A stretch of DNA of 64,000 nucleotides from UBA4636 sp963650915 (GCA_963650915.1 CAVJMJ010000001.1:124001-188000); one strand, 5' to 3'. Positions 1 through 8,597 are shown, counted from the stretch's first letter. Program-made: numbers and translations. Notes: a model not told the origin generated them from the sequence alone.

Positions 1-302
1 AACCAATCACTGCCCGTCTTTGCCTGATAGGGTGAAAGAATATGTACGCCACCGAAAGATCTGTCTAAATCCCACGGTTGACCGTTACCGATGTAATCGT
101 TGAGTAAAAGCGGTTGATATTGCGTAAGTACCCCAACCGTGTCAAGGTCGGAGTTTACGCAGTTCGAAAGCGGAAAATCTATTATTTTGTACTTTCCGCC
201 GAAGGTAACCGCGGGTTTTGCGACTTTACTCGTCAAAGCGTAAAGTCTACTGCCTTGTCCGCCTGCCAAAAGCATGGCGACGCATTCTTTTTTGATTGCC
301 AT
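1..302 (-). CDS. glgC: Glucose-1-phosphate adenylyltransferase, N-terminal part (cut by window edge)
   Basis: The reverse strand from an ATG at 302 encodes about 100 residues of a nucleotidyltransferase: LLAGGQGSRL near residue 11 (the NTP-binding G-G-G-R loop), then KPAVTFGGKYKIIDFPLSNC, the hallmark of GlgC. GlgC makes ADP-glucose from glucose-1-phosphate and ATP, the committed step of bacterial glycogen synthesis. The C-terminal three quarters lie beyond position 1. It follows glgB by about 70 bases on the same strand, so the two are probably one glycogen operon. Identification rests on motif recognition and is secure for the visible part. Confidence 0.93.
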   Translation of the reverse strand, partial: MAIKKECVAMLLAGGQGSRLYALTSKVAKPAVTFGGKYKIIDFPLSNCVNSDLDTVGVLTQYQPLLLNDYIGNGQPWDLDRSFGGVHILSPYQAKTGSDW

Positions 303-373
303 TTTGTCCCCTTTGAAATTTATTTTTAAGTAAAACGTTTCGCACTTTTACAAAACGCCGAATAGTTTTTTAA

Positions 374-2353
374 TTAGTTTTCTTTTATAAGATACATGAA
401 AGACAAGGGAGCAAGGTTGACTTTTATAGACTTGCTTTTGCCGTTTGAATGTATGGATTCCGCAGTAAATACCCAGTCGCCGAATTTGTTGTAACCGCCG
501 TATTTTTCATCGTCGGATAAAAACGCGAGTTTGTATTTTTGCCCGTTTACCCCTATGCGGTAATCGTAGTGCGAAACGCCTGAAAAGTTTATGACGCAAA
601 GCAAAACTTCTCCGCTGTAACCCTTTCTTTCGTAAGCTAAAACGTTGTTTTGCGCATCGCCCGAAACAAGCCATTCAAAACCGTTCCAGTTGTTATCTAT
701 CGAATAAAGGGCGTCGTGATTTTTATAGAAGTTGTTAAGGTCTTTAAAGAAAGTTTGCATCTTTTTGTGGGCGTCGTATTCGTCGACCAAAAAGTATTCG
801 AGACCTTTTTTATAATCCCATTCGTCGAACTGACCGAATTCCTGCCCCATAAACATAAGTTTTTTGCCGGGGTGCGACATCATATATCCCATAAAAGCCC
901 TTACCCCGCCGAATTTATCGACGTAAGCACCGGGCATTTTGTTTATGAGCGAACCTTTGCCGTAAACTACTTCGTCGTGAGATATGGGCAAAATATAGTT
1001 TTCCGAATAAGCGTACATCATGGAAAAAGTAAGTTCGTTATGATGATAGAACCTATACATCGGATCGGTTTCGATATATCTTAAAACGTCGTTCATCCAC
1101 CCCATGTTCCATTTATGCGTAAAGCCTAAACCGCCCACGTCGAGCGACCAAGTGACTTTTGGAAAAGCAGTGGATTCTTCGGCAACGGTAAGCGCATACG
1201 GATAAGCAGTTCTTACCGCCGAATTGAATTTTTGTAAAAAGGCGACGGCTTCGAAATTCACGTTTCCGCCGGCACTGTTACGCTCCCATTCTCCCTCTTT
1301 CCTTCCGTAATCGAGATACAGCATGGAAGCGACGGCGTCTACTCTTAAACCGTCGACGCGGTATTTATCGAACATAAACATCGCCGACGAAACCAAAAAT
1401 GACTGAACTTCGGTTTTGCCGAAATCGAAAACTCTCGTTCCCCAATCTTTATGTTCGCGCCTTAGCGGGTTTTTGTCCTCGTAAAGACAGGTTCCGTCGA
1501 ATTCGTAAAGCCCGTAAGCGTCTTTCGGAAAATGCGCCGGTACCCAGTCTAAAATTACCGCTATGCCTTGAAGGTGGAATGCGTCGATAAGTGCCATAAA
1601 GTCCTTGGGCGTACCCATTCTCGAAGTAGGCGCGAAATACCCCGTTACCTGATACCCCCAACTCGGTTCGTACGGGAATTCCGTTATAGGCATAAACTCT
1701 ACGTGGGTATACCCCATTTCCTTTACGTAGGGAACGAGGGTCTCTGCAAGTTGAATATAAGATAGCGGAGAACCGTCCTCGTTTTTACGCCAAGAAAGCA
1801 GGTTGACTTCAAAAATATTGGTAGGCGCGTTGTATACGTCGATGGTTTTTCTTTTTTCTTCAAACTCGCTTGCCTGCCACTCGAATCCTTCGAGGTCGTA
1901 AACCTTTGAAGCCGTTTCGGGCGGGGTTTCGGTATGGAAGGCAAACGGATCGGATTTATAAAAGAAATTAAGACCCGACTGCGGAGTTTTAAGGGCGTAT
2001 TTGTAAATGTCGTACTGTTTTACGCCTTCTATAAAACATTCCCAAATACCCGCGCCGTTTATCCTCGTCATCGGGTTCGCATTGGTATCCCATCCGTTAA
2101 AGTCGCCCACCACGGAAACTTCCGTGCAGTTAGGCGCCCATACCCTGAAAACGACGACGTTTTTACCGTCTTTTTCGGTAAAATGCGCACCTAAAAATTC
2201 GTAGGAACGATAATTCGTGCCTTCGTGAAAAAGATAGACGGGAACGTCGTTTCCGTAAGTCTGTTGTTTCTTCGTCGGACGCCCTACTCTGCGTTTGGTA
2301 ATGTCTGCGACTTCGAATTGAGTTTTTTTACGGTCTTCGGTAACTTTTGCCAT
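374..2353 (-). CDS. glgB: 1,4-alpha-glucan branching enzyme
   Basis: A 659-residue GH13 branching enzyme that cuts alpha-1,4 glucan chains and re-attaches them by alpha-1,6 bonds in glycogen synthesis. An N-terminal CBM48-like part (FRVWAPNCTEVSVVGDFNGW) precedes the barrel. The GH13 catalytic set is visible: DGLRVDAVASML (nucleophile Asp), VAEEST (acid/base Glu) and ISHDEVVYGKGS (third acid). The first 40 residues are extra relative to compact GlgB and contain a basic RRVGRPTKK stretch resembling an AT-hook core; its role is unknown. The ATG has AGGTGG upstream. Upstream gene of the glgB-glgC pair. Confidence 0.95.
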   Translation of the reverse strand: MAKVTEDRKKTQFEVADITKRRVGRPTKKQQTYGNDVPVYLFHEGTNYRSYEFLGAHFTEKDGKNVVVFRVWAPNCTEVSVVGDFNGWDTNANPMTRINGAGIWECFIEGVKQYDIYKYALKTPQSGLNFFYKSDPFAFHTETPPETASKVYDLEGFEWQASEFEEKRKTIDVYNAPTNIFEVNLLSWRKNEDGSPLSYIQLAETLVPYVKEMGYTHVEFMPITEFPYEPSWGYQVTGYFAPTSRMGTPKDFMALIDAFHLQGIAVILDWVPAHFPKDAYGLYEFDGTCLYEDKNPLRREHKDWGTRVFDFGKTEVQSFLVSSAMFMFDKYRVDGLRVDAVASMLYLDYGRKEGEWERNSAGGNVNFEAVAFLQKFNSAVRTAYPYALTVAEESTAFPKVTWSLDVGGLGFTHKWNMGWMNDVLRYIETDPMYRFYHHNELTFSMMYAYSENYILPISHDEVVYGKGSLINKMPGAYVDKFGGVRAFMGYMMSHPGKKLMFMGQEFGQFDEWDYKKGLEYFLVDEYDAHKKMQTFFKDLNNFYKNHDALYSIDNNWNGFEWLVSGDAQNNVLAYERKGYSGEVLLCVINFSGVSHYDYRIGVNGQKYKLAFLSDDEKYGGYNKFGDWVFTAESIHSNGKSKSIKVNLAPLSFMYLIKEN

Positions 2354-2550
2354 AATCCACCTGTCCGATTTATTTTCGCTTTTATTTTACCACATTTTTG
2401 AAATTTTGCAATGTAAATTTATATATTAAATTAAATTTATTTAACTATTATATCCGTGAAAGGCTTAAAAGGTGCCTTCGTACGACGAAAAATTTACTTT
2501 TTCGACAAATCAAGGTCGTAATCGAGATAGCAAACGAAATAGCAACCGTG

Positions 2551-2635
2551 GTTGTCGGCAATGGTCGTAAGCGCAGTTGCAAGCGGGGTCGTAAGTGGGG
2601 TTGTAAGCGTGGTTGTAAGCGTGGTTGTAAACACG
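2551..2635. repeat. 12-bp tandem repeat, about 7 copies
   Basis: Units of the form GTTGTAAGCGTG recur with period 12 from 2564 to 2635 (two adjacent units identical, the others with 1-4 changes); a degenerate copy lies at 2551-2562. No protein-coding role is apparent. Confidence 0.85.
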
Positions 2636-2640
2636 GCAAC

Positions 2641-2663
2641 AAAAAAGGGCGATAGAATCGCCC
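2641..2663 (-). terminator. Intrinsic terminator of the SDR gene
   Basis: On the minus strand GGGCGATTCTATCGCCC forms a stem with a short loop followed by six T, 8 bases past the stop codon of the reductase. Confidence 0.9.
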
Positions 2664-2670
2664 GCTTAAA

Positions 2671-3387
2671 TTACTGTAAACACATTCCGCCGTCGACCGA
2701 GATAACGGCACCCGTTATATATTCGGCGTTTATCAAAAAGGCAACGGCGTCGGCAACCTCTTCGGGGGTGCCGATGCGTTTTACCAAAAGTTCCTCGCAA
2801 AAAGCCTTGCGCTCATCTTCGGTTATATGGGCGTTCATGTCGGTATCTATGAACCCCGGGGCAACTGCGTTGACTCTCACGTTTGCGCCCGCCGCCTCTA
2901 TGGCAAACGAACGAGTAAAGGCGTTTATTCCGCCTTTGGTCGCCGAATACACGGCTTCGCACCCGCCACCTCTTTCGCCGTAAACGGAGGACACGTTTAT
3001 TATAACACCGCTCCTTTGTTTAAGCATGTATTTAAAAACGGCTTTCGCGGTATAAACGGTGCCGAGTAAATTTACCTTTACCGTGCGTGCAATTTCTTCG
3101 CTTTTTACGTCAAGCAATACGTTTTGTTTGGGTGCGATTCCCGCACAGTTTACCAAAACGTCGATTTTGCCGAATTTTTTTATAACGTTGTCCACGATAT
3201 CGGTTATGGCTTTTTCGTCTGAAACGTCTGCCTTAACGGTGTAAAAGCCGTATTCACGTTCCACTTTTTTTGCGGTAAAATCATCCGAAAAATAGTTGAT
3301 AACGGGCGTATAGCCCGACTTTTGCAGTTTTTTGGCAACGGCAAGACCTATGCCTTTCGTCCCGCCGGTTATAAAAGCGATTTTCAT
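2671..3387 (-). CDS. SDR-family oxidoreductase, FabG-like (3-oxoacyl-ACP reductase type)
   Basis: 238 residues, the usual length for a classical short-chain dehydrogenase. Visible: cofactor motif TGGTKGIG near residue 8, NCAG near residue 85, catalytic Ser in INVSSVYG, and the YSATKGG catalytic Tyr-Lys pair; the C-terminus ends in the usual SVDGGM. It would reduce a carbonyl with NAD(P)H; FabG of fatty acid synthesis is the nearest family by sequence style. It is not beside other fab genes (neighbours are glgB and efp), so the actual substrate is open and no gene symbol is given. It has its own terminator. Confidence 0.85.
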   Translation of the reverse strand: MKIAFITGGTKGIGLAVAKKLQKSGYTPVINYFSDDFTAKKVEREYGFYTVKADVSDEKAITDIVDNVIKKFGKIDVLVNCAGIAPKQNVLLDVKSEEIARTVKVNLLGTVYTAKAVFKYMLKQRSGVIINVSSVYGERGGGCEAVYSATKGGINAFTRSFAIEAAGANVRVNAVAPGFIDTDMNAHITEDERKAFCEELLVKRIGTPEEVADAVAFLINAEYITGAVISVDGGMCLQ

Positions 3388-3474
3388 TTTACATTGCCCT
3401 TTGAATCTTTTCGTTCTACCGTCATGTAGATTTTACCTTGACGGAAAAATCGTTTTTACCTTGTTTTTTAAATA

Positions 3475-3500
3475 AAAAAGGGAGAAAAATCTCCCTTTTT
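3475..3500 (-). terminator. Terminator of efp
   Basis: AAAAAGGGAG / CTCCCTTTTT inverted repeat with a 6-base loop, 16 bases past the efp stop; T-rich on both sides, so it could act in both directions. Confidence 0.88.
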
Positions 3501-3515
3501 AATTGTTTGATTAAC

Positions 3516-4076
3516 TTATTTTTTAACTCTTTCCATGTATTCGCCCGTTCTGGTATCGACCCTTATGGTGTCGCCTTCGTTAACGAACATAGGAACCTGA
3601 ATGGTAACGCCGGTTTCAAGCGTAGCGTTTTTGGTTGCGTTGGTAGCGGTGTTTCCCGCAACGCCCGGATCGGATTGGGTGATTAAAAGTTCGACGAAGT
3701 TTTCGCATTCTACCGAGAAAGCCGAACCTTTGTAGAATTTAACGGTTACGGGATCGTTTTCTTTGATCCACTTTAACGAATCTTCAACCTGATCGTGGTT
3801 TAACGGAATCATGTTGTATTCTTCGTCCATAAAGTAATAAAGTTCACCGTCGTTATAAGAATAGGTCATCTTTTTGGTTTCGATAACCGCGTTTTCAAAC
3901 TTTTCGGTGGGGTTAAAGGTAAGTTGTAAAACTCTGCCGTCTACGATGTTTTTAAGGGTAGTTCTTACGAACGCCGCGCCCTTTCCGGGTTTAACGTGTA
4001 AAAAGTCAACTACGACGTAAATTTTGCCTTCGTATTCGATAGTTACGCCTTTTCTTAAATCGCCTGCTGATACCAT
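3516..4076 (-). CDS. efp: Translation elongation factor P
   Basis: 186 residues in the three-domain EF-P order. It relieves ribosome stalling at polyproline stretches by binding between the P and E sites. The tip loop of domain I reads HVKPGKGAAFVR, placing a lysine at about residue 32 where EF-Ps carry their modified residue; no modification gene is in the window. The C-terminal signature VQVPMFVNEGDTIRVDTRTGEYMERV is intact apart from an Ile for the first Val. AGGAGAC lies 8 bases before the ATG. It follows the Xaa-Pro peptidase gene by 87 bases on the same strand, a pairing common in Firmicutes, so the two may be co-transcribed. Confidence 0.97.
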   Translation of the reverse strand: MVSAGDLRKGVTIEYEGKIYVVVDFLHVKPGKGAAFVRTTLKNIVDGRVLQLTFNPTEKFENAVIETKKMTYSYNDGELYYFMDEEYNMIPLNHDQVEDSLKWIKENDPVTVKFYKGSAFSVECENFVELLITQSDPGVAGNTATNATKNATLETGVTIQVPMFVNEGDTIRVDTRTGEYMERVKK

Positions 4077-4163
4077 AAATGTCTCCTGTTTATATGCTAT
4101 TTATTTATTTTTTGTTTTGTGGATTTTCCTTTTGTAAATCTTAAATAATTTTAAAAATTAAAA

Positions 4164-5192
4164 TTACTTCAAAATTTTAAGCCGTTTGGAAAAAGTCATA
4201 AACGACTTGACTTTTCCTTTATATATAGTTACGCTGTCTTCTATCCTTATACCGAACTTACCGTCGAAATAGACGCCAGGTTCGATGGAAAAGACCATTC
4301 TCTCTTTTAAAGTGCCTTTGCCTCTCGGCGAAAGTGCGGGGGCTTCGTGTATATTTACGCCTATGCCGTGACCTAACGAATGGGTAAAGTACTTATCGAG
4401 CCCTTTTTCCTTCAAAATATTGCGGGCATACCCGTCCGCGGTAACGCAATCGGTTCCTTCGACGATACTTTCCGCCGCCTTAACGTGCGCAAGATAAACG
4501 GCGTTATATGCGTCGATAAACTCTTGATCGGGCGTTCCGTAGTAAAAAGTCCTCGTCATGTCGGAACAAAAACCTTTGTACACGCAACCGAAGTCTATTA
4601 AAACGGGCATATTTTGTTTTAAAGTCGTCTCGCCCGTAACGTGATGGGGTACGGCGGTGTTCTCGCCGAAAGCGACTATAGTTTCAAAAGAAGTCCCCGA
4701 CGCACCGAGCATCTTCATGCGATACTCGAGTTCTGCCGCGAGTTTTCTTTCCTTTATGCCCTCTTTTATAAGAGGCATGATTTGCTTTAAGGCAAGTTCT
4801 GCGATTTTGCAGGCTTTTTGAGTCTTCTTCAAGTCGTCTATCGACTTTATAAGCATCGAGTTTTTTATTTCTTGAGAAACGTCTTTTAACTTATAGCCCT
4901 CTTTTACGAAAACTTCGTAATCCGCCATAGTCGTTTTCGTGTAATCGACGCCTATGACTTCAATGCCTTTTTCGGTAACGATTTGCTTTAACGCACTGTA
5001 ATCGGAACCCAAAATCGTCGTTATGCCACGCTTTGCCAAAAGTTTTTGCGCAGCGTAATAATACCTGCTGTCGATGACGAAATACTTAAAATTTCTACCC
5101 AAAACGAGGTAGCCGTCCGTGCTTTGATAACCCGTAAAATACAAACGTTGCTTTTCGTCCGTAATCAAATACAATTCTTTTTCTGTAATCAT
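4164..5192 (-). CDS. Xaa-Pro aminopeptidase (M24 family)
   Basis: Cytoplasmic metallopeptidase that removes an N-terminal residue ahead of proline. N-terminal creatinase-like domain (residues 1-120) followed by the pita-bread domain with all five metal ligands visible: Asp in VLIDFG, Asp in CSDMTR, His in HSLGHGIG, Glu in SIEPGVY and Glu in RIEDSV. The frame stays open 48 bases upstream to 5240, but that stretch holds a promoter, so the ATG at 5192 (342 residues, AAAGG about 10 bases before) is preferred. efp lies downstream. Confidence 0.9.
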   Translation of the reverse strand: MITEKELYLITDEKQRLYFTGYQSTDGYLVLGRNFKYFVIDSRYYYAAQKLLAKRGITTILGSDYSALKQIVTEKGIEVIGVDYTKTTMADYEVFVKEGYKLKDVSQEIKNSMLIKSIDDLKKTQKACKIAELALKQIMPLIKEGIKERKLAAELEYRMKMLGASGTSFETIVAFGENTAVPHHVTGETTLKQNMPVLIDFGCVYKGFCSDMTRTFYYGTPDQEFIDAYNAVYLAHVKAAESIVEGTDCVTADGYARNILKEKGLDKYFTHSLGHGIGVNIHEAPALSPRGKGTLKERMVFSIEPGVYFDGKFGIRIEDSVTIYKGKVKSFMTFSKRLKILK

Positions 5193-5210
5193 AATTCTAT
5201 ACCTTTGATT

Positions 5211-5240
5211 ATAATAGCACATAATCGTAAAAAAAGTCAA
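5211..5240 (-). promoter_or_regulatory. Promoter of the Xaa-Pro peptidase gene
   Basis: Reverse strand TTGACT (5240-5235), 18-base spacer, TATTAT (5216-5211). The predicted start near 5204 lies inside the in-frame upstream extension, which excludes the earlier start codon. Confidence 0.75.
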
Positions 5241-5403
5241 TATCTAAAAGTAATTTTTTAATTTTTTTACCTGTTTTTTATACTTTTATCGCCGTTTTCG
5301 GCAAATGAAGGCTATTTTTAGGTAAACTTAATAAACTTTTACGGAAATTTTCCGGTTACGAGCAAAAAAGACAACCCGAAAATTTAATTAAACGAAAATT
5401 TTT

Positions 5404-5417
5404 AGAACATTTGTTTG
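5404..5417 (+). promoter_or_regulatory. LexA-like SOS box 1
   Basis: AGAACATTTGTTTG overlaps the -35 box. It matches the Firmicutes SOS pattern GAAC-N4-GTTC with one change in the right half. A second near-identical box lies at 5450-5463. Confidence 0.6.
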
Positions 5418-5443
5418 ACAAAACAAAGTAAGAAAGATATAAT
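5415..5443 (+). promoter_or_regulatory. Promoter of the radical-SAM DNA repair pair
   Basis: Consensus TTGACA (5415-5420), 17-base spacer, consensus TATAAT (5438-5443). It is flanked by two LexA-like boxes, as expected of a strong promoter that is normally repressed. Confidence 0.85.
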
Positions 5444-5449
5444 GTTTAT

Positions 5450-5463
5450 AGAACGTTTGTTTG
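5450..5463 (+). promoter_or_regulatory. LexA-like SOS box 2
   Basis: AGAACGTTTGTTTG lies over the predicted transcription start, 46 bases from box 1. It differs from box 1 at one position. Confidence 0.6.
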
Positions 5464-5477
5464 AGGTTTAAACGAAC

Positions 5478-6728
5478 ATGATTGATCAAACCAAACTGAA
5501 AATTTTAACCGAAAGCGCAAAATACGACGTGTCCTGCTCGTCGTCCGGCTCGTCGAGAAAAAACAACGGCGGAATAGGAAACGCAAGTTACGGCGGTATT
5601 TGCCATTCGTTCACCGAGGACGGAAGATGCATTTCCCTTTTGAAAATTCTTATGACGAACAAGTGCGTTTACGACTGCTTATACTGCGTCAATCGCAGAT
5701 CCAACGATATACCGAGGGCGTCTATGACACCCGACGAAATTTGCGAACTCGTAATCGAATTTTACAAGCGAAACTACATAGAAGGTTTGTTTTTGTCGTC
5801 GGCGGTGGAAGGGTCGCCCGACAAAACTATGGAACTGTTGCTTGAAACGGTTATAAAACTGCGCAAGGTTTACCGCTTTAACGGGTACATTCATTTAAAA
5901 GGCATCCCGGGGGCGGACAAACTTTTACTCGACAGAGCGGGAAGTTACGTCGACAGAATGAGTTTCAATATAGAACTTCCGTCGGAAAAAAGCCTTAAAC
6001 TTTTGGCACCGCAAAAAAGCAAGAAAACCATACTTTTACCAATGCGCGATATGGCTAACGAGTATATTGCGGCAAGAAAGGAAAAAAACTACCGCTTTTT
6101 ACCGGCGGGGCAAACCACCCAAATGATTATAGGCGCGTCACCCGAAACGGACGGACAAATCGTAAGGCTTTCCGAAGGGCTTTACGACAAATATAAACTT
6201 AAACGCGTTTACTATTCTTCTTATGTGCCGGCAAACTTTAAAACGAGCCTTTTGCCCGCTACACCCGTGGGGCTTTTGAGGGAACACAGACTGTATCAAG
6301 CCGACTGGCTTTTGAGGTTTTACGGGTTTACGGCGGACGAAATTTTAGAGCCTGACGAAAATCTCGATTTGACGATGGACCCGAAATGCGCCTGGGCGCT
6401 TAAAAACATGCAACTTTTCCCCGTGGAAATAAACACCGCCTCACCCGAAGTTTTATTGAGAGTTCCCGGCATCGGTTTTAGAAGCGCGAGCAAAATAGTA
6501 GCCGCAAGAAAATATACGAAACTCGACTTTAAAGACCTGCTTAAAATGAGAGTGGTTTTAAAGCGGGCGATGCACTTTATCACCTGCAACGGCAAGTTCG
6601 GGGGTATGGAAAGGATTTCCGCCGTCAAAAATATACTTATGTTATCCGAAAGAGCGGAAAGTTACGAACAATTAAATATGTTTTCGACTTGCGACGTGAC
6701 TAAAAGCGCGATAGGCGGTGAATTATGA
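5478..6728 (+). CDS. Putative DNA modification/repair radical SAM protein
   Basis: 416 residues. The radical-SAM cluster motif is C63-x3-C67-x2-C70 (NKCVYDCLYC). A helix-hairpin-helix segment near residues 316-350 (EINTASPEVLLRVPGIGF) suggests DNA binding. The layout matches the TIGR03916 family, radical-SAM proteins related to spore photoproduct lyase and genetically linked to a uracil-DNA-glycosylase-like partner; the substrate is not established. GAGG 11 bases before the ATG. Its stop overlaps the start of the partner gene (ATGA), so the two are translationally coupled. The two LexA-like boxes upstream point to induction by DNA damage. Confidence 0.85.
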   Translation: MIDQTKLKILTESAKYDVSCSSSGSSRKNNGGIGNASYGGICHSFTEDGRCISLLKILMTNKCVYDCLYCVNRRSNDIPRASMTPDEICELVIEFYKRNYIEGLFLSSAVEGSPDKTMELLLETVIKLRKVYRFNGYIHLKGIPGADKLLLDRAGSYVDRMSFNIELPSEKSLKLLAPQKSKKTILLPMRDMANEYIAARKEKNYRFLPAGQTTQMIIGASPETDGQIVRLSEGLYDKYKLKRVYYSSYVPANFKTSLLPATPVGLLREHRLYQADWLLRFYGFTADEILEPDENLDLTMDPKCAWALKNMQLFPVEINTASPEVLLRVPGIGFRSASKIVAARKYTKLDFKDLLKMRVVLKRAMHFITCNGKFGGMERISAVKNILMLSERAESYEQLNMFSTCDVTKSAIGGEL

Positions 6729-7540
6729 TAGCCTATAAAATATCCAACGACCCGAACGGCGTTTTTTGCGCCCTTTTTGAAAGTTTTACCGCAAAGGAAA
6801 AACCTATCGAAGTGTTTTCGGGAATCTTTCAACCATCCTTCGACTGCGCCGTAAAAGTTATCGAAAATAACCCGATAAACAGCGAAAGAGTGCGGAAAGG
6901 AATTATAAAATGTGGCGGTATAAGCCTGTTATCGGCACTTTATTACGTTCTAAGGTCGAACGACGATTTGAAGGAAACCATAGTTTTCAACGCCGCCTAC
7001 AAGTGCTTGCAAAAACGAAAAAACCTTCTCGACGATTATTCAGACCCCGATATTTTAGCCTTTTACGAACTAAAAAGCAAAATCGGGTACGAAGCCCATA
7101 GGCTTACCGGGTTTATTCGGTTTGAAAAGTCCGTCGGCGGAATATGGTACGCTCACTTTACCCCCGATAACGACGTGGTTGACCTGATAGCCCCTCATTT
7201 TAAAAACAGATTTATCAACGAACGCTTTATTTTGCACGACGTAACCCGCAATAAAATTACCGTTTACAACGGCAAAGAACTTTTAACTTTTTTAAGCGAC
7301 CAACCTATTACGGTGTATCTCGACAAAGACGAGATAGAGTTTCAAAAACTATGGCAGTCTTATTTCAATTCGGTAAATATAAAGGAAAGAAAAAATCTTA
7401 AACAGCAGGATAACTATCTTCCCCGTCGTTACAGAAAAAACATGAGCGAGTTTTTAGAGGAATACCGCTCCCCGATAACGACTACAAAAAACGAAGGTTA
7501 CAAAGATTTTAAGGCGTTACCTTCTTTTTGTGACGAATAA
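6725..7540 (+). CDS. Probable DNA metabolism protein, partner of the radical SAM protein (TIGR03915/DUF4130 type)
   Basis: 271 residues. The DLIAPHFKNRFINERFILHD stretch and the C-terminal YRKNMSEF region fit the DUF4130/TIGR03915 family, which almost always sits beside the radical-SAM protein and in some species is fused to a family-4 uracil-DNA glycosylase domain. Here it ends near residue 271, so the glycosylase domain is absent. Start overlaps the upstream stop by 4 bases. Biochemical role unknown; DNA repair is inferred from partner and promoter. Confidence 0.8.
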   Translation: MIAYKISNDPNGVFCALFESFTAKEKPIEVFSGIFQPSFDCAVKVIENNPINSERVRKGIIKCGGISLLSALYYVLRSNDDLKETIVFNAAYKCLQKRKNLLDDYSDPDILAFYELKSKIGYEAHRLTGFIRFEKSVGGIWYAHFTPDNDVVDLIAPHFKNRFINERFILHDVTRNKITVYNGKELLTFLSDQPITVYLDKDEIEFQKLWQSYFNSVNIKERKNLKQQDNYLPRRYRKNMSEFLEEYRSPITTTKNEGYKDFKALPSFCDE

Positions 7541-7572
7541 TTATATAAAAGTCCTCGTATAGGTCGATTATC

Positions 7573-7720
7573 GCCGTTTTTTTGTAAAAAAATATGCGGA
7601 AGTGATATTTTCGTCACCTCCGTTTTTGTAAAAAAATATGCGGAAGGAGTATTTTCGTTACCGCCGTTTTTTTGTAAAAAATATGCGGAAGGAGTATTTT
7701 TCTCTTCCGCATATTTTTAT
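7573..7720. repeat. Terminator-like unit in three tandem copies (period about 46 bp)
   Basis: Each copy runs CGTTTTTTTGTAAAAAA, ATATGCGGAAG, GATATTTTCG or similar. Starts are near 7574, 7620 and 7665. Only the last copy is completed by CTTCCGCATAT to form a full hairpin. The repeat seems to have arisen by local duplication of the 5' half of the terminator. Confidence 0.8.
7680..7720 (-). terminator. Bidirectional terminator between the DNA repair pair and the glycosylase
   Basis: ATATGCGGAAG / CTTCCGCATAT stem (11 bp) with T-rich tails on both sides. It overlaps the stop codon of the DNA glycosylase at 7717 and serves two converging genes. Confidence 0.85.
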
Positions 7721-8547
7721 ATAAAGTTTTCTCTTTTTGCGTAAAAAAGATATTGTTGAACGTAACCGGAATTTTCTTTGAAGGTATCCAAAAAATAACG
7801 ACTGATTTTCTTTCTGTCGGTAAACGTTCCGTTGAAATCTTCACGATAAATTTTTTCTATCCAGGTATCAACGGGGAAACTGTCGCTTCTTCCGAAACCG
7901 AAAAGGGTTACGCAGTTTGCCACCTTATCCCCAACGCCCTTTATTTTTAAAAGTTCTTTTTTAAGGGCGTCCGTATCGAGTTCGTTTAATTTTTCGAAAT
8001 CGATTTCGCCCGCGCATATTTTTTGTGCAGATTCTTTTATATATTCCGCGCGGTACCCGAGCCCCGCTTGCTTTAAAAGTGATAAATCGGCTTTTGAAAA
8101 GGCTTCGGCGGTCGGAAATGAAAAATATTCTTCGCCGTCGAAAGTCTTTTTTTCGCCCAAGGCTACACATAACTTTTCTATTGTCGACTTTATCCTCGGA
8201 ATATTATTGTTTTGGGATATGACAAAGGAAAAAAAGGCTTCTGAACTATCCTGCCGTAAAATGCGAATACCTCTGTATTTTTCGGCGACTTTTATTACCT
8301 TTTCGTTATTGCAAGACAAAACGCTTTTCAAAAGAACGGAATAGTCTTTTGATAAATCAAAGTAATTTTTAAAATAATCGTCGTTAGAAGAAGTAATTTG
8401 CACCAAGCCGTTTTTTAGCGATAATTTAGCCGTTTCGCCCTTCGATTTTACAGTATAACTTCCGTCCTCTAAGCCCGAAAACCTAAAAACCTGTCCGCAG
8501 TCAAGGGTATCTTTGATATTGAAAAATTCGTTTTCAAAAGTTATCAT
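7717..8547 (-). CDS. OGG1-type DNA glycosylase (8-oxoguanine / 3-methyladenine family)
   Basis: 276 residues. Excises damaged bases from DNA and can nick the backbone. The N-terminal domain shows CGQVFRF, the middle SQNNNIPRIKSTIEKL, and the helix-hairpin-helix reads LLKIKGVGDKVANC with the presumed catalytic K208, followed by FPVDTW with the essential D227. This is the bacterial OGG/AlkA-like set. It converges on the radical-SAM repair pair, giving a small DNA-repair neighbourhood, though no LexA-like box was seen upstream of this gene. Exact lesion specificity cannot be read from the sequence. Confidence 0.88.
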   Translation of the reverse strand: MITFENEFFNIKDTLDCGQVFRFSGLEDGSYTVKSKGETAKLSLKNGLVQITSSNDDYFKNYFDLSKDYSVLLKSVLSCNNEKVIKVAEKYRGIRILRQDSSEAFFSFVISQNNNIPRIKSTIEKLCVALGEKKTFDGEEYFSFPTAEAFSKADLSLLKQAGLGYRAEYIKESAQKICAGEIDFEKLNELDTDALKKELLKIKGVGDKVANCVTLFGFGRSDSFPVDTWIEKIYREDFNGTFTDRKKISRYFLDTFKENSGYVQQYLFYAKRENFI

Positions 8548-8554
8548 AGTAAAT

Positions 8555-8590
8555 AAAAGCGCCGATAACAGACTTATCGGCGCACTTTTA
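8555..8590 (-). terminator. Terminator of rplU-rpmA
   Basis: GCGCCGATAA / TTATCGGCGC 10-bp stem with a 5-base loop, followed on the minus strand by TTTTATTT, 8 bases past the rpmA stop. It resembles the dispersed GATAA..CTTAT element of this genome. Confidence 0.9.
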
Positions 8591-8597
8591 GTTAAAA

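Larger units (their letters stand above)
2354..2670. other. Intergenic region, glgB upstream / SDR downstream
   Basis: No convincing gene. It holds the glgB promoter region (TAAAAT-like -10 near 2385), a 12-bp tandem repeat and the terminator of the reductase gene. Short open frames across the repeat, rich in Cys-Lys-Arg-Gly on one strand and Leu-Gln-Pro-Arg on the other, are translations of the repeat and have no RBS. Confidence 0.6.

Noticed and set aside
2398..2711. Open frames on both strands with Cys-Lys-Arg-Gly or Leu-Gln-Pro-Arg repeats
   Set aside because: They are translations of the 12-bp tandem repeat, lack an RBS and overlap a terminator.
3300..3330. Copy of the GGGC-TATAGCCCGACTTTT element inside the SDR gene
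   Set aside because: It encodes the conserved KSGYTPV stretch of the reductase; similarity to the intergenic element is probably codon-driven.
5193..5240. Longer N-terminus for the Xaa-Pro peptidase
   Set aside because: This DNA holds the -35/-10 boxes, so it is not translated.
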